Positions 15,320 through 24,728 of a stretch of 55,528 nt of DNA are shown here, in pieces. Each line of letters begins with the position of its first letter. Position 1 is the first letter of the stretch. Source of the DNA: Prosthecobacter debontii (GTDB lineage: Bacteria; Verrucomicrobiota; Verrucomicrobiia; Chthoniobacterales; Chthoniobacteraceae); NCBI GenBank assembly GCA_945905735.1, contig CAMDQC010000013.1, positions 1-55,528 on the forward strand, written 5' to 3'. The position numbers and the translations under genes are program-made. The notes beneath the pieces were generated by a model that worked only from the letters and a program-made list of their open reading frames with translations, did no database searches and had not been told where the DNA came from.

Positions 15320-16585
15320 CTACGGCAAGTGCTCCATGCCCGGACCTGCGTCATCCTCGACTTTAATGAGGACTTTGTCTATGGAGGTGCGGTCCATATC
15401 GATGATTTCAAACCGCAGTCTATCGCATGTGAAGCAGTCTCCCTCGCGCGGACGACGGGCAAGTTTTTCCTCAAGGAACGCTGCGACAGTTCCATTCGAA
15501 ACGAGTCCCGAGGTTCCGATACTGACGCCGATGAGCGTTGCGAGTTTATTGAGATCATATTGACCATCGACCAGCCATGAGCCATCCGCGCGTTGGTGTG
15601 CCTCGGGGCGGACGTGTTCTTCGAGGTCGAGTCGCGCAAGGGCGGGGGTATGAGCATCGTTTTGTGCCACCATTTTTTTGGGATGCACCAGCGACATAAC
15701 GATGGACCCTGACAGCACTGCGACGATCACCCCGAGAGATACGAGCGTGTCGATCTTCCACGGTGTGTGGCCCAGCAGCATCTTCACGCCGACGAACGTC
15801 AGGACGATTCCGAGGCCGATTTTGAGGTAGTGGAACTTGTCCAAAACTCCGGCCAGCGCGAAATACAACGAACGCAGTCCGAGGATGGCGAATACGTTGG
15901 AAGTATAGACAATGAACGGGTCTTTGGTAACCGCGAAGATCGCAGGTATCGAATCGACCGCAAAAATTATGTCCGATATCTCGACAAGCAAGAGCACGAC
16001 GAACAGAGGTGTCGCCATTCGGACGCCGTTCTCGCGAACGAAGAACTTGTCGCCACGATAGTCGCTGGTCACCGGCATGAGCTTCTTGAACCACTTCACG
16101 ACCGGGTTTCGCTCGGGATGAATCTCCTCTTCGCGCTTCACGATCATCTTGATTCCCGTGAGGATCAGGAATGCGCCGAATACATATATAATCCATGCGA
16201 ATTTGGTGATGAGCACCGTTCCGGCGACAATCATCAGGGCGCGCAAAACTAGCGCCCCAAGAATGCCCCAAAAGAGCACCCTGTGCTGATAGGCCGCAGG
16301 CACCGCGAAGTAGGAGAACAGCAGCGCGAAGACAAAAATGTTGTCCACGCTGAGCGAGTATTCGATGACGTAGCCCGTCGTGAATTCGAGCGCCTTCTCC
16401 GCTCCGGCAAAGTGCCAGATTCCGATGTTAAAAAGCGCGGCAAGCGTCACCCATGCGACGGTCCATCCCATGGCTTCCCGAAACGAGACGACGTGCGCCT
16501 TTCGATGAAATACGCCGAGATCGAGCGCCAGCATTGCGAGCACGAAGAGATTGAATCCCACCCAAAGCCAGATTGTGTCTGTCAT
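15320..16585 (-). CDS. TerC/Alx family membrane protein with C-terminal CorC-type domain
   Basis: The 421-residue product has a TerC domain (about residues 1-300) with eight to nine transmembrane helices. The Asp-rich metal-site motifs of the Alx/MeeF branch are visible: EYSLSVDNIFVFALLFSYF (near residue 80) and EISDIIFAVDSIPAIFAVT (near residue 205). These proteins export Mn2+ and respond to alkaline or oxyanion stress. The C-terminal 95 residues match the CorC/HlyC transporter-associated domain (SWLVDGQYDLNKL, FTCDRLRFEIIDMD), a fusion that is not typical of the classical TerC. ATG at 16585 is used; a TTG six bases upstream is an alternative. It lies 30 bases below the hpf-like gene. Confidence 0.85.
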   Translation of the reverse strand: MTDTIWLWVGFNLFVLAMLALDLGVFHRKAHVVSFREAMGWTVAWVTLAALFNIGIWHFAGAEKALEFTTGYVIEYSLSVDNIFVFALLFSYFAVPAAYQHRVLFWGILGALVLRALMIVAGTVLITKFAWIIYVFGAFLILTGIKMIVKREEEIHPERNPVVKWFKKLMPVTSDYRGDKFFVRENGVRMATPLFVVLLLVEISDIIFAVDSIPAIFAVTKDPFIVYTSNVFAILGLRSLYFALAGVLDKFHYLKIGLGIVLTFVGVKMLLGHTPWKIDTLVSLGVIVAVLSGSIVMSLVHPKKMVAQNDAHTPALARLDLEEHVRPEAHQRADGSWLVDGQYDLNKLATLIGVSIGTSGLVSNGTVAAFLEEKLARRPREGDCFTCDRLRFEIIDMDRTSIDKVLIKVEDDAGPGMEHLP

Positions 16586-16615
16586 GTTCAAATTCGAAAA
16601 TGGACCTTGTATCGC

Positions 16616-16966
16616 TTAGCGCTTCGCAGCGGTGTTGAGCTGGGTCGGCGCGGGGGTCTTGAAATGGCTCTTTGCGCGCCGCTCGCGCTTTTGATGGCGG
16701 TGGTCGATGCGAGACTCGAGCTCCGCAACCAATTTCGTCAGCGCCGCGCGGAGAGTGTGGTCCACAGCCTCACCGAAGACATCGGGCCCCGGCGTTACGA
16801 GGTGCGCAGTGATGCGGAATGCGGGGCTGGATTCGGAGTGATGTTCGAGGCGCACGTGGGCCTCGTCGATGTTGAGGTCTTCCCGCAGGGCTTCCATGCT
16901 CGCTGCGACGAGTTCGGCGAATGCTGCGGAGGGCTGGTGGTTGCTGTTTGTAAGGATGAATTTCAT
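16616..16966 (-). CDS. Ribosome hibernation-promoting factor (short HPF/YfiA-type)
   Basis: A 116-residue protein with the beta-alpha-beta-alpha sigma-54 modulation/S30EA fold: an N-terminal strand with TNSNHQPS, helices with AELVAASMEALRE, a strand with FRITAHLV, and a basic C-terminus (KREERRAKSH type, ending QLNTAAKR). The fold inhibits translation by binding the 30S decoding site in stationary phase. Compared with E. coli HPF (95 aa) it has a short extra tail but no long-form C-terminal dimerisation domain. It is the first gene of the HPF - TerC - YqhA unit and is divergent from the NhaR-like regulator, only 69 bases away. Confidence 0.75.
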   Translation of the reverse strand: MKFILTNSNHQPSAAFAELVAASMEALREDLNIDEAHVRLEHHSESSPAFRITAHLVTPGPDVFGEAVDHTLRAALTKLVAELESRIDHRHQKRERRAKSHFKTPAPTQLNTAAKR

Positions 16967-17035
16967 AACGCTGGGAGAAATAGCGCCGCTTCCGGATTCG
17001 ACAAATACACTGTCTGGAAGCTACCGTGAGCTTTT
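16967..17035. promoter_or_regulatory. Divergent promoter region between HPF operon and LysR-type gene
   Basis: Sixty-nine bases separate two divergently oriented start codons, so the promoters must overlap or sit partly inside the genes. LysR-type regulators usually bind and autoregulate from exactly this kind of interval. No convincing -35/-10 pair or LysR T-N11-A box could be assigned by eye with confidence; the call rests on geometry. Confidence 0.35.
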
Positions 17036-17980
17036 ATGGAATCCGAGAATCCCGCCACCGAGTGGCTCAACTATCACCACCTTCGATATTTTCACGCAGT
17101 CGCCCAGGAAGGAAGCGTGAGCCGGGCGTCGCAAAAGCTTCGCACTTCGCAGCCTTCGATCTGTGCGCAGGTGAAGCAACTGGAGCAAGCGTTAGGGGAA
17201 ACCCTGTACCGGCGCAGCGGGCGGGCGATCATGCTCACCGACTTCGGGCGGATGGTTCACGGATACGCTGAAGAAATCTTCGCGCTCGGGCGGGAGTTGC
17301 TGACGACTGCGAAACGCGGAACAACCGCGCGCACGCAGCGGCTCAATATCGGAATTGTGGATTCATTTCCGAAACTCCTCAGTCTCGAAATCCTTCGCCC
17401 GGTCTTCGCGCAGACTCCGGCGGTACAGGTTTCCTGCCGCGAGGGAAAACTCGATGATCTGCTCGGCCAGCTCGCTGCTCACCGGCTGGACGCCTTGCTC
17501 ACCGACGAGCCTCCGCCTTCGGGTGGTAATGTGAAAACGTTCACACATTCCATAGGGGCGAGCGGCGTGACATTTTGTGCCGCGCCTGCGCTGGCAAAGA
17601 AGCTGGCGGGCAGGTTTCCTCGTAATCTGAACGGCGCCCCGATGCTTCTGCCGACCCAAAATACGACGCTGCGGCGCGACTTGGAGAAATGGTTCCGAGT
17701 TGCGGGCATTGAGCCGGTGGTCGTCGGAGAGTTTGAGGATGCTGCAATGGCAAAAATTGTCGCGACCGAGGGCATTGGCATAACCGCGGTGCCCACGATC
17801 GTCGTGGCCGAGGCGATCGAGCGATATGGGTTCGTCTCACTTGGGAACACCGACGATTGCAAGATACACCTCCACCTGATTACCGCCGAGCGACTAATCG
17901 AGAACCCAGCCGTCGCCCTCCTTATGCGCGAAGCCGAGGGTGCGAGGAAAGCGCCGCGGAAGAAGGCCGCCAAGAAGTAG
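17036..17980 (+). CDS. NhaR-like LysR-family transcriptional regulator
   Basis: A 314-residue LysR-type regulator. The N-terminal winged HTH (about residues 10-70) contains LNYHHLRYFHAVAQEGSVSR and the conserved PSICAQVKQLE recognition region. LNYHHLRYFW/H is characteristic of the NhaR branch, which senses Na+/pH in E. coli. The C-terminal co-inducer domain spans about 95-300 and the tail is Lys/Ala-rich. It is divergent from the HPF - TerC - YqhA operon with 69 bases between them, so it probably regulates that operon. The gene starts at ATG 17036, which gives a normal HTH spacing. It is a close neighbour (69 bases) of the exported propeller/phosphoesterase gene downstream. Confidence 0.85.
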   Translation: MESENPATEWLNYHHLRYFHAVAQEGSVSRASQKLRTSQPSICAQVKQLEQALGETLYRRSGRAIMLTDFGRMVHGYAEEIFALGRELLTTAKRGTTARTQRLNIGIVDSFPKLLSLEILRPVFAQTPAVQVSCREGKLDDLLGQLAAHRLDALLTDEPPPSGGNVKTFTHSIGASGVTFCAAPALAKKLAGRFPRNLNGAPMLLPTQNTTLRRDLEKWFRVAGIEPVVVGEFEDAAMAKIVATEGIGITAVPTIVVAEAIERYGFVSLGNTDDCKIHLHLITAERLIENPAVALLMREAEGARKAPRKKAAKK

Positions 17981-18049
17981 GTTCAGCAGCAGTTTCCCGC
18001 TCCGCACTTGTCGCCGCAGAGCGTCGCGGCTTACGCTTCTCGGGCCGTC

Positions 18050-20707
18050 ATGAAATCTTCGCTCGCCATCGCTCTCCTCATCGCAAACTCCGTATTCGCA
18101 GCACCGGAATCCGGTGCAACCATGGAGCGCGTGGGACGCGATGGAGACCGTACGGTTTTGCCGGTGAACCAAGTCATCACGCCGCTCGGTAGGCAGATCG
18201 ACTTCGCGGGGCGGCCGCAGGTGATCACGCTTTCGCCGGACGGAAAGTCGCTTGTGACATCCGGGAAAAACCACGAACTCGTCGTCCTTAATCCGGAGAC
18301 GGGCGAGGTGCTTCAGCGCGTGGCGATGCCCGATGAGAAGGTCAATGAGCCGCAGCCCGACGTGGTTTCGCCAAACATTCTCGCCCCGGACAAAGAGGCG
18401 CAAGTGAGCTTCACGGGTCTCATCTTTTCGCCCGATGGAAAGCGCATCTTCCTTAGCAATGTGAACGGCTCCATCAAAGTCTTCACCGTTGGCGACGATG
18501 GCAAAATCGCCGGTTCGCATTCGCTCCCGTTGCCCAAGGCAAACGCCCCGCGCCGTAAGCAGGAAATCCCCGCCGGTCTCGCGCTCTCCTCCGATGCGAC
18601 GAAGCTCTACGTCTGCGGTAATCTCTCCAACAAACTGCTCGAACTCGAGATCGCGTCGGGCAAGGCACTTCGCACTTTTGACGTTGGCGTTGCTCCCTAC
18701 GATGTCGTGCTCGTAGGCGACAAAGCCTACGTCTCGAACTGGGGCGGGCGCAGGGCGGGCAAGGGAGACCTGACCGGACCTGCCGGACGCGGGACGGTGG
18801 TGCGGGTCGATCCCGTTCGTCACATCGCAAGCGAAGGCTCGGTGAGCGTCATTGACCTCGTCTCCGGAAAGTCCGTTGCGGAAATCATCGCGGGACTGCA
18901 CGCCAGCGCGCTCGCCGTTTCACCGGACAGTCATTATGTCGTTTGCGCAAATGCGGGCGCAGACAACCTCAGCGTGATCGACGCGCACACCGACAAAGTC
19001 ATTGAGACGATATGGGCGAAAGAAAAGCCGAGCGACCTGCTCGGCGCATCGCCCAACGCAATGGCGTTCAGCAAAGGCGGCACCATCCTTTACGTCGCGA
19101 ACGGAACGCAAAACGCGGTCGCAGTCATCGACTTCGATCCCGCCGAGCGTGAATCGAAATTGCGCGGATTGATCCCCGTCGGCTGGTTCCCAGGCGCGCT
19201 CGCGCTGGACAAAGCACGCGACATTTTGGCCGTCGCAAACATCAAAGGTCACCCCGCACTGAAGAAGAACAAGGAGGGGAAGGCTGGCTTTAACTCGCAT
19301 CACTACAGCGGCTCGATTTCGCTGGTCCCGCTGCCAAAAGACGAGGCCCTACCGAAGCTCACCGAGACCGTCCTCCGCAATCTCCGCCGCGAAGCCATCG
19401 TCGCGAGCAAACTTCCACCGCGTCCAGACCAACCCGCGCGGCCTGTGCCGGAGAGGATTGGCGAGCCGAGCGTGTTCAAACACGTCGTGTACATCATCAA
19501 GGAGAACCGGACTTACGATCAGGTGTTTGGCGACATCGCGAAAGGGAACGGCGATCCGGAGCTCTGCATCTTCGGCGAGAGAATCACTCCGAATCTCCAC
19601 AAGCTCGTGAATGAGTTCGTCCTGCTCGACAACACATACTGCGCCGGAATTCTCAGCGCCGACGGACACCAGTGGAGCACCACCGCGTTTGCGACGGACT
19701 ATATGGAGAAATCGTTTGCGGGATTCCCCCGCAGCTACCCGGACGGGATGGGAGATGACGAAGCTGATGCGCTCGCCTATTCGCCCGGCGGGTTCCTTTG
19801 GGATAATGCCCTGAAGCACAAAAAGACGCTGCGAAATTACGGGGAGTTTGCTGCGCCCGCCGTCAAATGGCGCGACCCGCAGCGCAAGGGTTCGCCGAAG
19901 TTCCTCGACTGTTATCGCAAATGGAAAGGTGAAACCGATGACGTGATTTTTGCCAGCTACCCCGTTGTCGAATCGCTTAAACCCTACGTCCCCACCGAAT
20001 ACGTCGGCTGGTCGATGGAGGTGCCCGACCAATACCGCGCGGACTTTTTTATCCGCGAGCTGAAGCAATTTGAGGAGAAGGGCGAACTCCCAAACCTCAT
20101 CTTCATCTGCCTCCCAAATGACCACACCAATGGAACCAGCAAGGGTACGCCGACACCCGCCGCATATTTGGCCGACAATGACCTCGCATTCGGACGGATC
20201 GTCGAGGCCATCTCGCACAGCAAGTTTTGGAGGGAGACGGCGATCTTTGCCATCGAAGATGACCCCCAAGCCGGCTGGGATCATGTCAGCGGCTACCGCA
20301 CGACGGCCTATTGCATCAGCCCCTATACAAAGCGCGGCGAGGTCATCAGCACGCAATACAACACGACCAGCATCATCCGCACGATCGAGCAAATCCTCGG
20401 GCTCCCGCCGATGAACCAATTCGACGCCAGCGCCACGCCGATGTTTGACTGCTTCACGGAGAAGGCGGACTTCACGCCATACAAAGCGCTGCCGGCAAAC
20501 ATCCCGCTCGATCAGATGAACACTCCTGTCGAGATGATCAAAGACGCACTCCTCCGGCTCAACGCCGAGAAATCCGCATCGCTCAACTTCCGCGAAGTGG
20601 ACAAAGCACCTGAAGACGTCCTCAACCGCATCCTCTGGCACGCCATGAAAGGAAGCGCCGCCCCGTATCCGGAGTGGGCCGTTGGCCGGGATGAGGATGA
20701 CGATTAA
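18050..20707 (+). CDS. Secreted YncE-type beta-propeller/phosphoesterase fusion
   Basis: An 885-residue protein with a Sec signal peptide (MKSSLAIALLIANSVFAAPE). Residues about 40-440 form a YVTN/YncE-type seven-bladed propeller: repeated V-S-P-D-G-K and Y-V-(A/S)-N segments such as GASPNAMAFSKGG and LSVIDAHTDKVIETIW. Residues about 480-840 are a phosphoesterase domain of the PF04185 (phospholipase C/acid phosphatase) family, marked by KENRTYDQVFGDIAKGNGDP near residue 485, a DGHQWSTTAFATDY segment, and FAIEDDPQAGWDHVSGYRT near the C-terminal side. This fusion is common in Verrucomicrobiota and Acidobacteriota; the substrate is unknown. The shorter start at 18050 is chosen because it creates the signal peptide. 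Confidence 0.85.
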   Translation: MKSSLAIALLIANSVFAAPESGATMERVGRDGDRTVLPVNQVITPLGRQIDFAGRPQVITLSPDGKSLVTSGKNHELVVLNPETGEVLQRVAMPDEKVNEPQPDVVSPNILAPDKEAQVSFTGLIFSPDGKRIFLSNVNGSIKVFTVGDDGKIAGSHSLPLPKANAPRRKQEIPAGLALSSDATKLYVCGNLSNKLLELEIASGKALRTFDVGVAPYDVVLVGDKAYVSNWGGRRAGKGDLTGPAGRGTVVRVDPVRHIASEGSVSVIDLVSGKSVAEIIAGLHASALAVSPDSHYVVCANAGADNLSVIDAHTDKVIETIWAKEKPSDLLGASPNAMAFSKGGTILYVANGTQNAVAVIDFDPAERESKLRGLIPVGWFPGALALDKARDILAVANIKGHPALKKNKEGKAGFNSHHYSGSISLVPLPKDEALPKLTETVLRNLRREAIVASKLPPRPDQPARPVPERIGEPSVFKHVVYIIKENRTYDQVFGDIAKGNGDPELCIFGERITPNLHKLVNEFVLLDNTYCAGILSADGHQWSTTAFATDYMEKSFAGFPRSYPDGMGDDEADALAYSPGGFLWDNALKHKKTLRNYGEFAAPAVKWRDPQRKGSPKFLDCYRKWKGETDDVIFASYPVVESLKPYVPTEYVGWSMEVPDQYRADFFIRELKQFEEKGELPNLIFICLPNDHTNGTSKGTPTPAAYLADNDLAFGRIVEAISHSKFWRETAIFAIEDDPQAGWDHVSGYRTTAYCISPYTKRGEVISTQYNTTSIIRTIEQILGLPPMNQFDASATPMFDCFTEKADFTPYKALPANIPLDQMNTPVEMIKDALLRLNAEKSASLNFREVDKAPEDVLNRILWHAMKGSAAPYPEWAVGRDEDDD

Positions 20708-20716
20708 ACCCGCGAA

Positions 20717-21703
20717 TTAAGCGCGGATATTCGCCCACACATGGACGTGAGGGGAGCCGCGGAAGTGCCAGACCATGTTGGGCCCTTCGAGCTGCCAGAC
20801 ATCCCAAACGCCGTCCTTGCCAATGTCGCCTGCTTTGTAGAACGCCATGTGCAGGTCTTCAAAGGTGATGAGCTTCATCGCTTCGTCGGCATCCTCTTTG
20901 CGGAATGGGGCGAGCAGATCGCGGATGACGGCGCGGACCCCGTCCTGCTGGTCCTTCGACATGTCGCGCACTGCGAGGCCGTCCAGCCCCGTTTTCTTTC
21001 CTGTGAGTTTCACCGTGTCGTCGCTCGTCTCTTCGCGGCCACGTTGGAGGAGGGCGGCTTCGCGCTGTTTGCCGTCGAGCATCTTGAAGACTTCGTTCGC
21101 GCGCTTGGCCTGAAACCAATAGGCGTTTCCTTCGTGCGCCGGGCCCTCGTTGAAGCTGCCTGCGGCGTGTCCGTAAAAAATAGGCCCTCCAAACGCCGCG
21201 CCTTCCACGCTGTCGCCATCGCAACGCCGCGTGCAGTGGCGTCCGGTGAGGACGAACTCAAACTTGCCGCTCTCCGGCTCGCCGAAAAGCGCCACACTGC
21301 TAGAGCCAAATCCGGCTTTTCCCGAATCGCTCGCGACCTGTTTCATCACGGTCTCAGCGTATTCCGGCGAGTGAAGCCCGGTGAAAATATCGCGGATGAG
21401 CGCCTGCTGATCGGCAGTGAAAAAGCCGCTGACGGTTTGTGGGACGATCTGCCAGTTGTTGTCCACCAGCGAGCGCTTTGGATCATTGAACGCGAAGCAC
21501 ACCGCTTTGCGCTGCGCCTCGGTGAGGCTCTTGTGGAGCTGCTGCACGAGCGTCTCGCTCTTCGCCGCACGAGCGACTGGAGCGGCTGCCAGCGCGAGCG
21601 CGGCGGCGGTGGTCTTCTTCAGAAACGAACGCCGGTCGAGCGGTTCGTTGATGACGATGATTCGTGGGGCGCAGGTGGTGCAGTCAAAGAGGTGTGTGTT
21701 CAT
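20717..21703 (-). CDS. Tat-exported DUF3500 protein
   Basis: A 328-residue protein with a twin-arginine signal (DRRSFLKKTTAAALALAAA, cleavage after about residue 45). It has a DUF3500 body: LTEAQRKAVCFAFNDPKRS near residue 70, GKFEFVLTGRHCTRRCDGDS, FGGPIFYGH near residue 200, and a C-terminal WQLEGPNMVWHFRGSPHVHVWANI. DUF3500 proteins are exported, fold around a His-rich surface, and have no established activity. Start at 21703 fits the Tat signal; a longer frame to 21916 would run into the divergent cysteine desulfurase gene. It is convergent with the propeller/phosphoesterase gene, with nine bases between stops. Confidence 0.85.
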   Translation of the reverse strand: MNTHLFDCTTCAPRIIVINEPLDRRSFLKKTTAAALALAAAPVARAAKSETLVQQLHKSLTEAQRKAVCFAFNDPKRSLVDNNWQIVPQTVSGFFTADQQALIRDIFTGLHSPEYAETVMKQVASDSGKAGFGSSSVALFGEPESGKFEFVLTGRHCTRRCDGDSVEGAAFGGPIFYGHAAGSFNEGPAHEGNAYWFQAKRANEVFKMLDGKQREAALLQRGREETSDDTVKLTGKKTGLDGLAVRDMSKDQQDGVRAVIRDLLAPFRKEDADEAMKLITFEDLHMAFYKAGDIGKDGVWDVWQLEGPNMVWHFRGSPHVHVWANIRA

Positions 21704-21804
21704 ACCGCGACGTTGCCCCTGCACGAAGAAGTGGGCAAGCCTCTGTTTGCGCGAATGTTGCCTTGCCGCGTGGCGCGGTGCGCTTAGCTTCGCCGCCCTT
21801 TGGT

Positions 21805-22962
21805 ATGAGCGATAGCAGCGACATTCTTTACTTCGACAATAACGCAACGACGCAGGTGGACCCACTCGTGGTGGAGGAAATGCTGCCGTTTTTGCGCGAC
21901 CACTACGGCAATCCATCCAGCGCCTATCGCATCGGACGGACCACGCGCGACGCCATCGAAAAGGCGCGTGCGCGGGTGGCTGGGCTGCTCGGCTGCGAGG
22001 CGTCGGAGATTCAGTTCACGAGCTGCGGCACCGAGAGCACGAATGCCGCGATCCACTCCGCGCTGCGCATGGACCGCGACCGGCAGCACATCGTCACCAC
22101 GCGCGTGGAGCACAGCGCGACGCTGAAAACGTGCGAGGGGCTCGCGAAACGCGGGCACGCCGTTACTTGGCTGGGCGTGAACGCTGACGGCCAAATCAAC
22201 CTCGCCGAGCTGGAAAGCGCCATCACGGACGAGACGGCGCTCGTCTCGATTATGTGGGCCAACAACGAAACCGGCGTGCTTTTTCCCGTGGAAGAAATCG
22301 CGCGCATCGTCCGGGAAAAAGGCGCGGTTTTTCACACCGACGCCGTGCAGACCATCGGCAAAGTTCCCGTGAACCTCAGCGCGATGCCGGTGAACTTCCT
22401 CTCCCTCAGCGGGCACAAACTGCACGCGCCCAAAGGCGTCGGCGTGCTCTACCTGAACCGCAAAACGAAGTTCACCCCATTCGTCACCGGCGGCGGGCAA
22501 GAGACCAGCCGCCGCGCAGGCACCGAGAACGTCGCGCACATCGTCGCCCTCGGCAAAGCCTGCGAACTTGCAGCGCAAGGCATCGCCCACGAGGCCACGG
22601 AAGTGCGAGCGATGCGCGATACTTTTGAAGCCGGAATCCTCGCCTCAATCCCCGGCGCGCAGGTGAACGGCGACCGCGTGAACCGCCTGCCCAACACGAC
22701 GAGCCTCGCTTTCTCCGGCGTGGAAAGTGAGGCGCTCCTGATGCTCCTCGATCAACGCGGCATCTGCTGTAGCGCAGGCTCCGCTTGCACGACCGGCCAG
22801 CACGAGCCCTCGCACGTCCTGCGCGCTATGGGCTACGACGACACCCGCGCCCGAGGCACGCTGCGCTTTTCGTTTGGCCGCTTTAACACGCCCGCGCAAA
22901 TTGCACGAGCGCTAGAGATCGTTCCGCAAGTCGTGGAAAAAGTGCGGCGCGTGAACGCCTAG
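21805..22962 (+). CDS. Cysteine desulfurase (NifS/IscS class)
   Basis: A 385-residue PLP enzyme that takes sulfur from cysteine for Fe-S clusters or tRNA thiolation. The PLP lysine is Lys205 in SLSGHKLHAPKG. The catalytic loop cysteine is Cys328 in CCSAGSACTTGQ. The N-terminal YFDNNATT and GNPSSAY motifs are typical of group I (NifS/IscS) rather than SufS. No iscU, iscR or nif gene lies beside it, so it is a stand-alone copy and its partner is uncertain. ATG at 21805 fits the family length. The stop TAG abuts the stop TTA of the next, convergent gene. Confidence 0.93.
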   Translation: MSDSSDILYFDNNATTQVDPLVVEEMLPFLRDHYGNPSSAYRIGRTTRDAIEKARARVAGLLGCEASEIQFTSCGTESTNAAIHSALRMDRDRQHIVTTRVEHSATLKTCEGLAKRGHAVTWLGVNADGQINLAELESAITDETALVSIMWANNETGVLFPVEEIARIVREKGAVFHTDAVQTIGKVPVNLSAMPVNFLSLSGHKLHAPKGVGVLYLNRKTKFTPFVTGGGQETSRRAGTENVAHIVALGKACELAAQGIAHEATEVRAMRDTFEAGILASIPGAQVNGDRVNRLPNTTSLAFSGVESEALLMLLDQRGICCSAGSACTTGQHEPSHVLRAMGYDDTRARGTLRFSFGRFNTPAQIARALEIVPQVVEKVRRVNA

Positions 22963-24525
22963 TTACTTCTGCGTCGCTTCCGGCTTCGCGCCTTCGCCGA
23001 TGGCGTACAGATGCGTCTGCGTGTTCACGTAGAGCGTGCCGTTGGCGACGATGGGCGTGGCTAGGATGCTGGCTCCGAGGTTCACGTCGTTCAGGATTTC
23101 TTTTTCCTTCTTCGCTGCGAAGACGACGAGGTCGCCGTCTTCGTCGCCGATGAATACTTTCCCATCCACGACCATGGGGCTGCCCCAGATGTGCGCCTGC
23201 ATGTCGTGCTGCCACTGGAGTTTTCCGGTGTTGGCATCGAGGCAATAGACGTAGCCGCTGTAGTCGCTGATGAAGAGAAGGTCGGTGGCGGGATCTATGG
23301 CGACGGTGCTGATGCTGCGTTTGATGTCTTTGAAGTCCCAGACGAGCGTCGTCTTCGACTTGGTCATGTCGCCCTTTGCACCTTTTGGGTCGAGGCAGAG
23401 GAGCCGCCCGACGCCTTCGCCGTGCTCGGGGTCTTGGCCGACGGCGATATAGATGCGGTCTTTGTAAACGACCGGTGTGGCGATGATTTCCGACGGTCCC
23501 TCGGGGGCGGGGTATTTGATCGGTTTGCCGTCTTTCATTTTATATTCAGGGGGGACGCAGTCGTAGCTCCACAGAGTCTTGAAAATGCCGGTGTCGCCGT
23601 CTTTCACGGGCTCAGAGTCGAATGCGTAAAAAACGCCGTCGCCGCCGCCAAAGTACACCTGCCACTTGCCATCCACCTTGCCCGCGCTGGGCGAAGTCCA
23701 CTGGCCGTGGAAGATGCGTGGGCCGATCTTGGCGTCGTCCTCGCCGATCAGTGCGCCGGTCTTTTTATCGAGGACGATGAAGCTGGGCGAATTCGGCGCG
23801 GGGATGTTCACATGCGACCAGTCTTGGCCGTTGCTGGTGCAGACGTAGATTTTGTCGTCGAGGACGAGCGGCGAGCTGTTCGCGGCGTTGTGGGGATAGA
23901 CGCCGAGTTCGTCCATCATGTCGAACTTCCACAAAATATCGGCGTCCTTCGCGGTGGCTTCGACGGCGGGCTTGGCGGGGCCGGGCATGTATTTGCCTTC
24001 GTCTTTGAAGGGGCCGTCGTTGCCATTCGCTTGGCCAGCGGCGTCGAGCGCGACGACTTCGCAGCGGCTGGAAACGGAGTAGAGCGTATTGCCGTCAATG
24101 AACGGCGCGCTGAGGTAGCCGAGGTATTCCCAGTCGTTCACTTTGCCGCTGGCGAGCTTCGGCACGGTGAACTGCCATTTCAGATCGCCGTTCTTTTCGT
24201 CGAGCGCGAGGAGGACGGATTTGTCGTCACGGAAGCGAGGGTCGCGCACCCCGGCGTTGTTCGTGCCGATATAGACGGTGCCGTAGCCGACGACAGTGTT
24301 GCCGTAAGTCTGCGAGCCGAGTTTGGCGATCCAGCGGACGTTCTCCGTCGTGGTCATATCGATCTCCTCGGAGTTCTTTTTGAATTTGCCGGGGTTGAAC
24401 TTCGCCGGGATGCCCTTGGCTGGGGAATACATGTTGCGCCCCGGATCGGACCCGCCCCACGCGGGCCAATCTTGAGCGGTGGCGGTGACAGTGAGGACGG
24501 CGGCGCAGGCGATGGCGAGTTTCAT
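22963..24525 (-). CDS. Exported PQQ-like beta-propeller protein (520 aa)
   Basis: A 520-residue protein with a Sec signal peptide (MKLAIACAAVLTVTATAQDW). The mature part is a PQQ-binding-like beta-propeller with repeated A-L-D-x-K-x-G-x-x-x-W blades (LLALDEKNGDLKWQFTVP, LVLDDKIYVCTSNG, VYCLDANTGKLQWQHD). No quinoprotein-dehydrogenase catalytic motif is visible, so a binding or scaffold role is as likely as an enzyme. It is divergent from a second propeller gene (24729) across a 203-base spacer. Start at 24525 gives the signal peptide; the frame remains open upstream into the spacer but has no role. Confidence 0.85.
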   Translation of the reverse strand: MKLAIACAAVLTVTATAQDWPAWGGSDPGRNMYSPAKGIPAKFNPGKFKKNSEEIDMTTTENVRWIAKLGSQTYGNTVVGYGTVYIGTNNAGVRDPRFRDDKSVLLALDEKNGDLKWQFTVPKLASGKVNDWEYLGYLSAPFIDGNTLYSVSSRCEVVALDAAGQANGNDGPFKDEGKYMPGPAKPAVEATAKDADILWKFDMMDELGVYPHNAANSSPLVLDDKIYVCTSNGQDWSHVNIPAPNSPSFIVLDKKTGALIGEDDAKIGPRIFHGQWTSPSAGKVDGKWQVYFGGGDGVFYAFDSEPVKDGDTGIFKTLWSYDCVPPEYKMKDGKPIKYPAPEGPSEIIATPVVYKDRIYIAVGQDPEHGEGVGRLLCLDPKGAKGDMTKSKTTLVWDFKDIKRSISTVAIDPATDLLFISDYSGYVYCLDANTGKLQWQHDMQAHIWGSPMVVDGKVFIGDEDGDLVVFAAKKEKEILNDVNLGASILATPIVANGTLYVNTQTHLYAIGEGAKPEATQK

Positions 24526-24728
24526 AGCGTTTGAAGTGCGGTTATACGCACACGTAGTATCTTCGGGGAAGCGTTTCTTTTTCGACGATAGCTCTAGCGC
24601 ACGTCGCGCGACCCTGCGCTCAGTATGTGAGCGCATGAGAGCCATCTGGCAGACCATCTTTTCCCGCCAACGCAAAACGTCCCCTTATTTTTTACTAATG
24701 CCCCGCGCCGTTTGCGGTCCTATCGACG

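Noticed and set aside
19349..20641. A 430-codon minus-strand frame inside the propeller/phosphoesterase gene
   Set aside because: Shadow of a well-supported plus-strand gene; it has no motif or ribosome-binding site.
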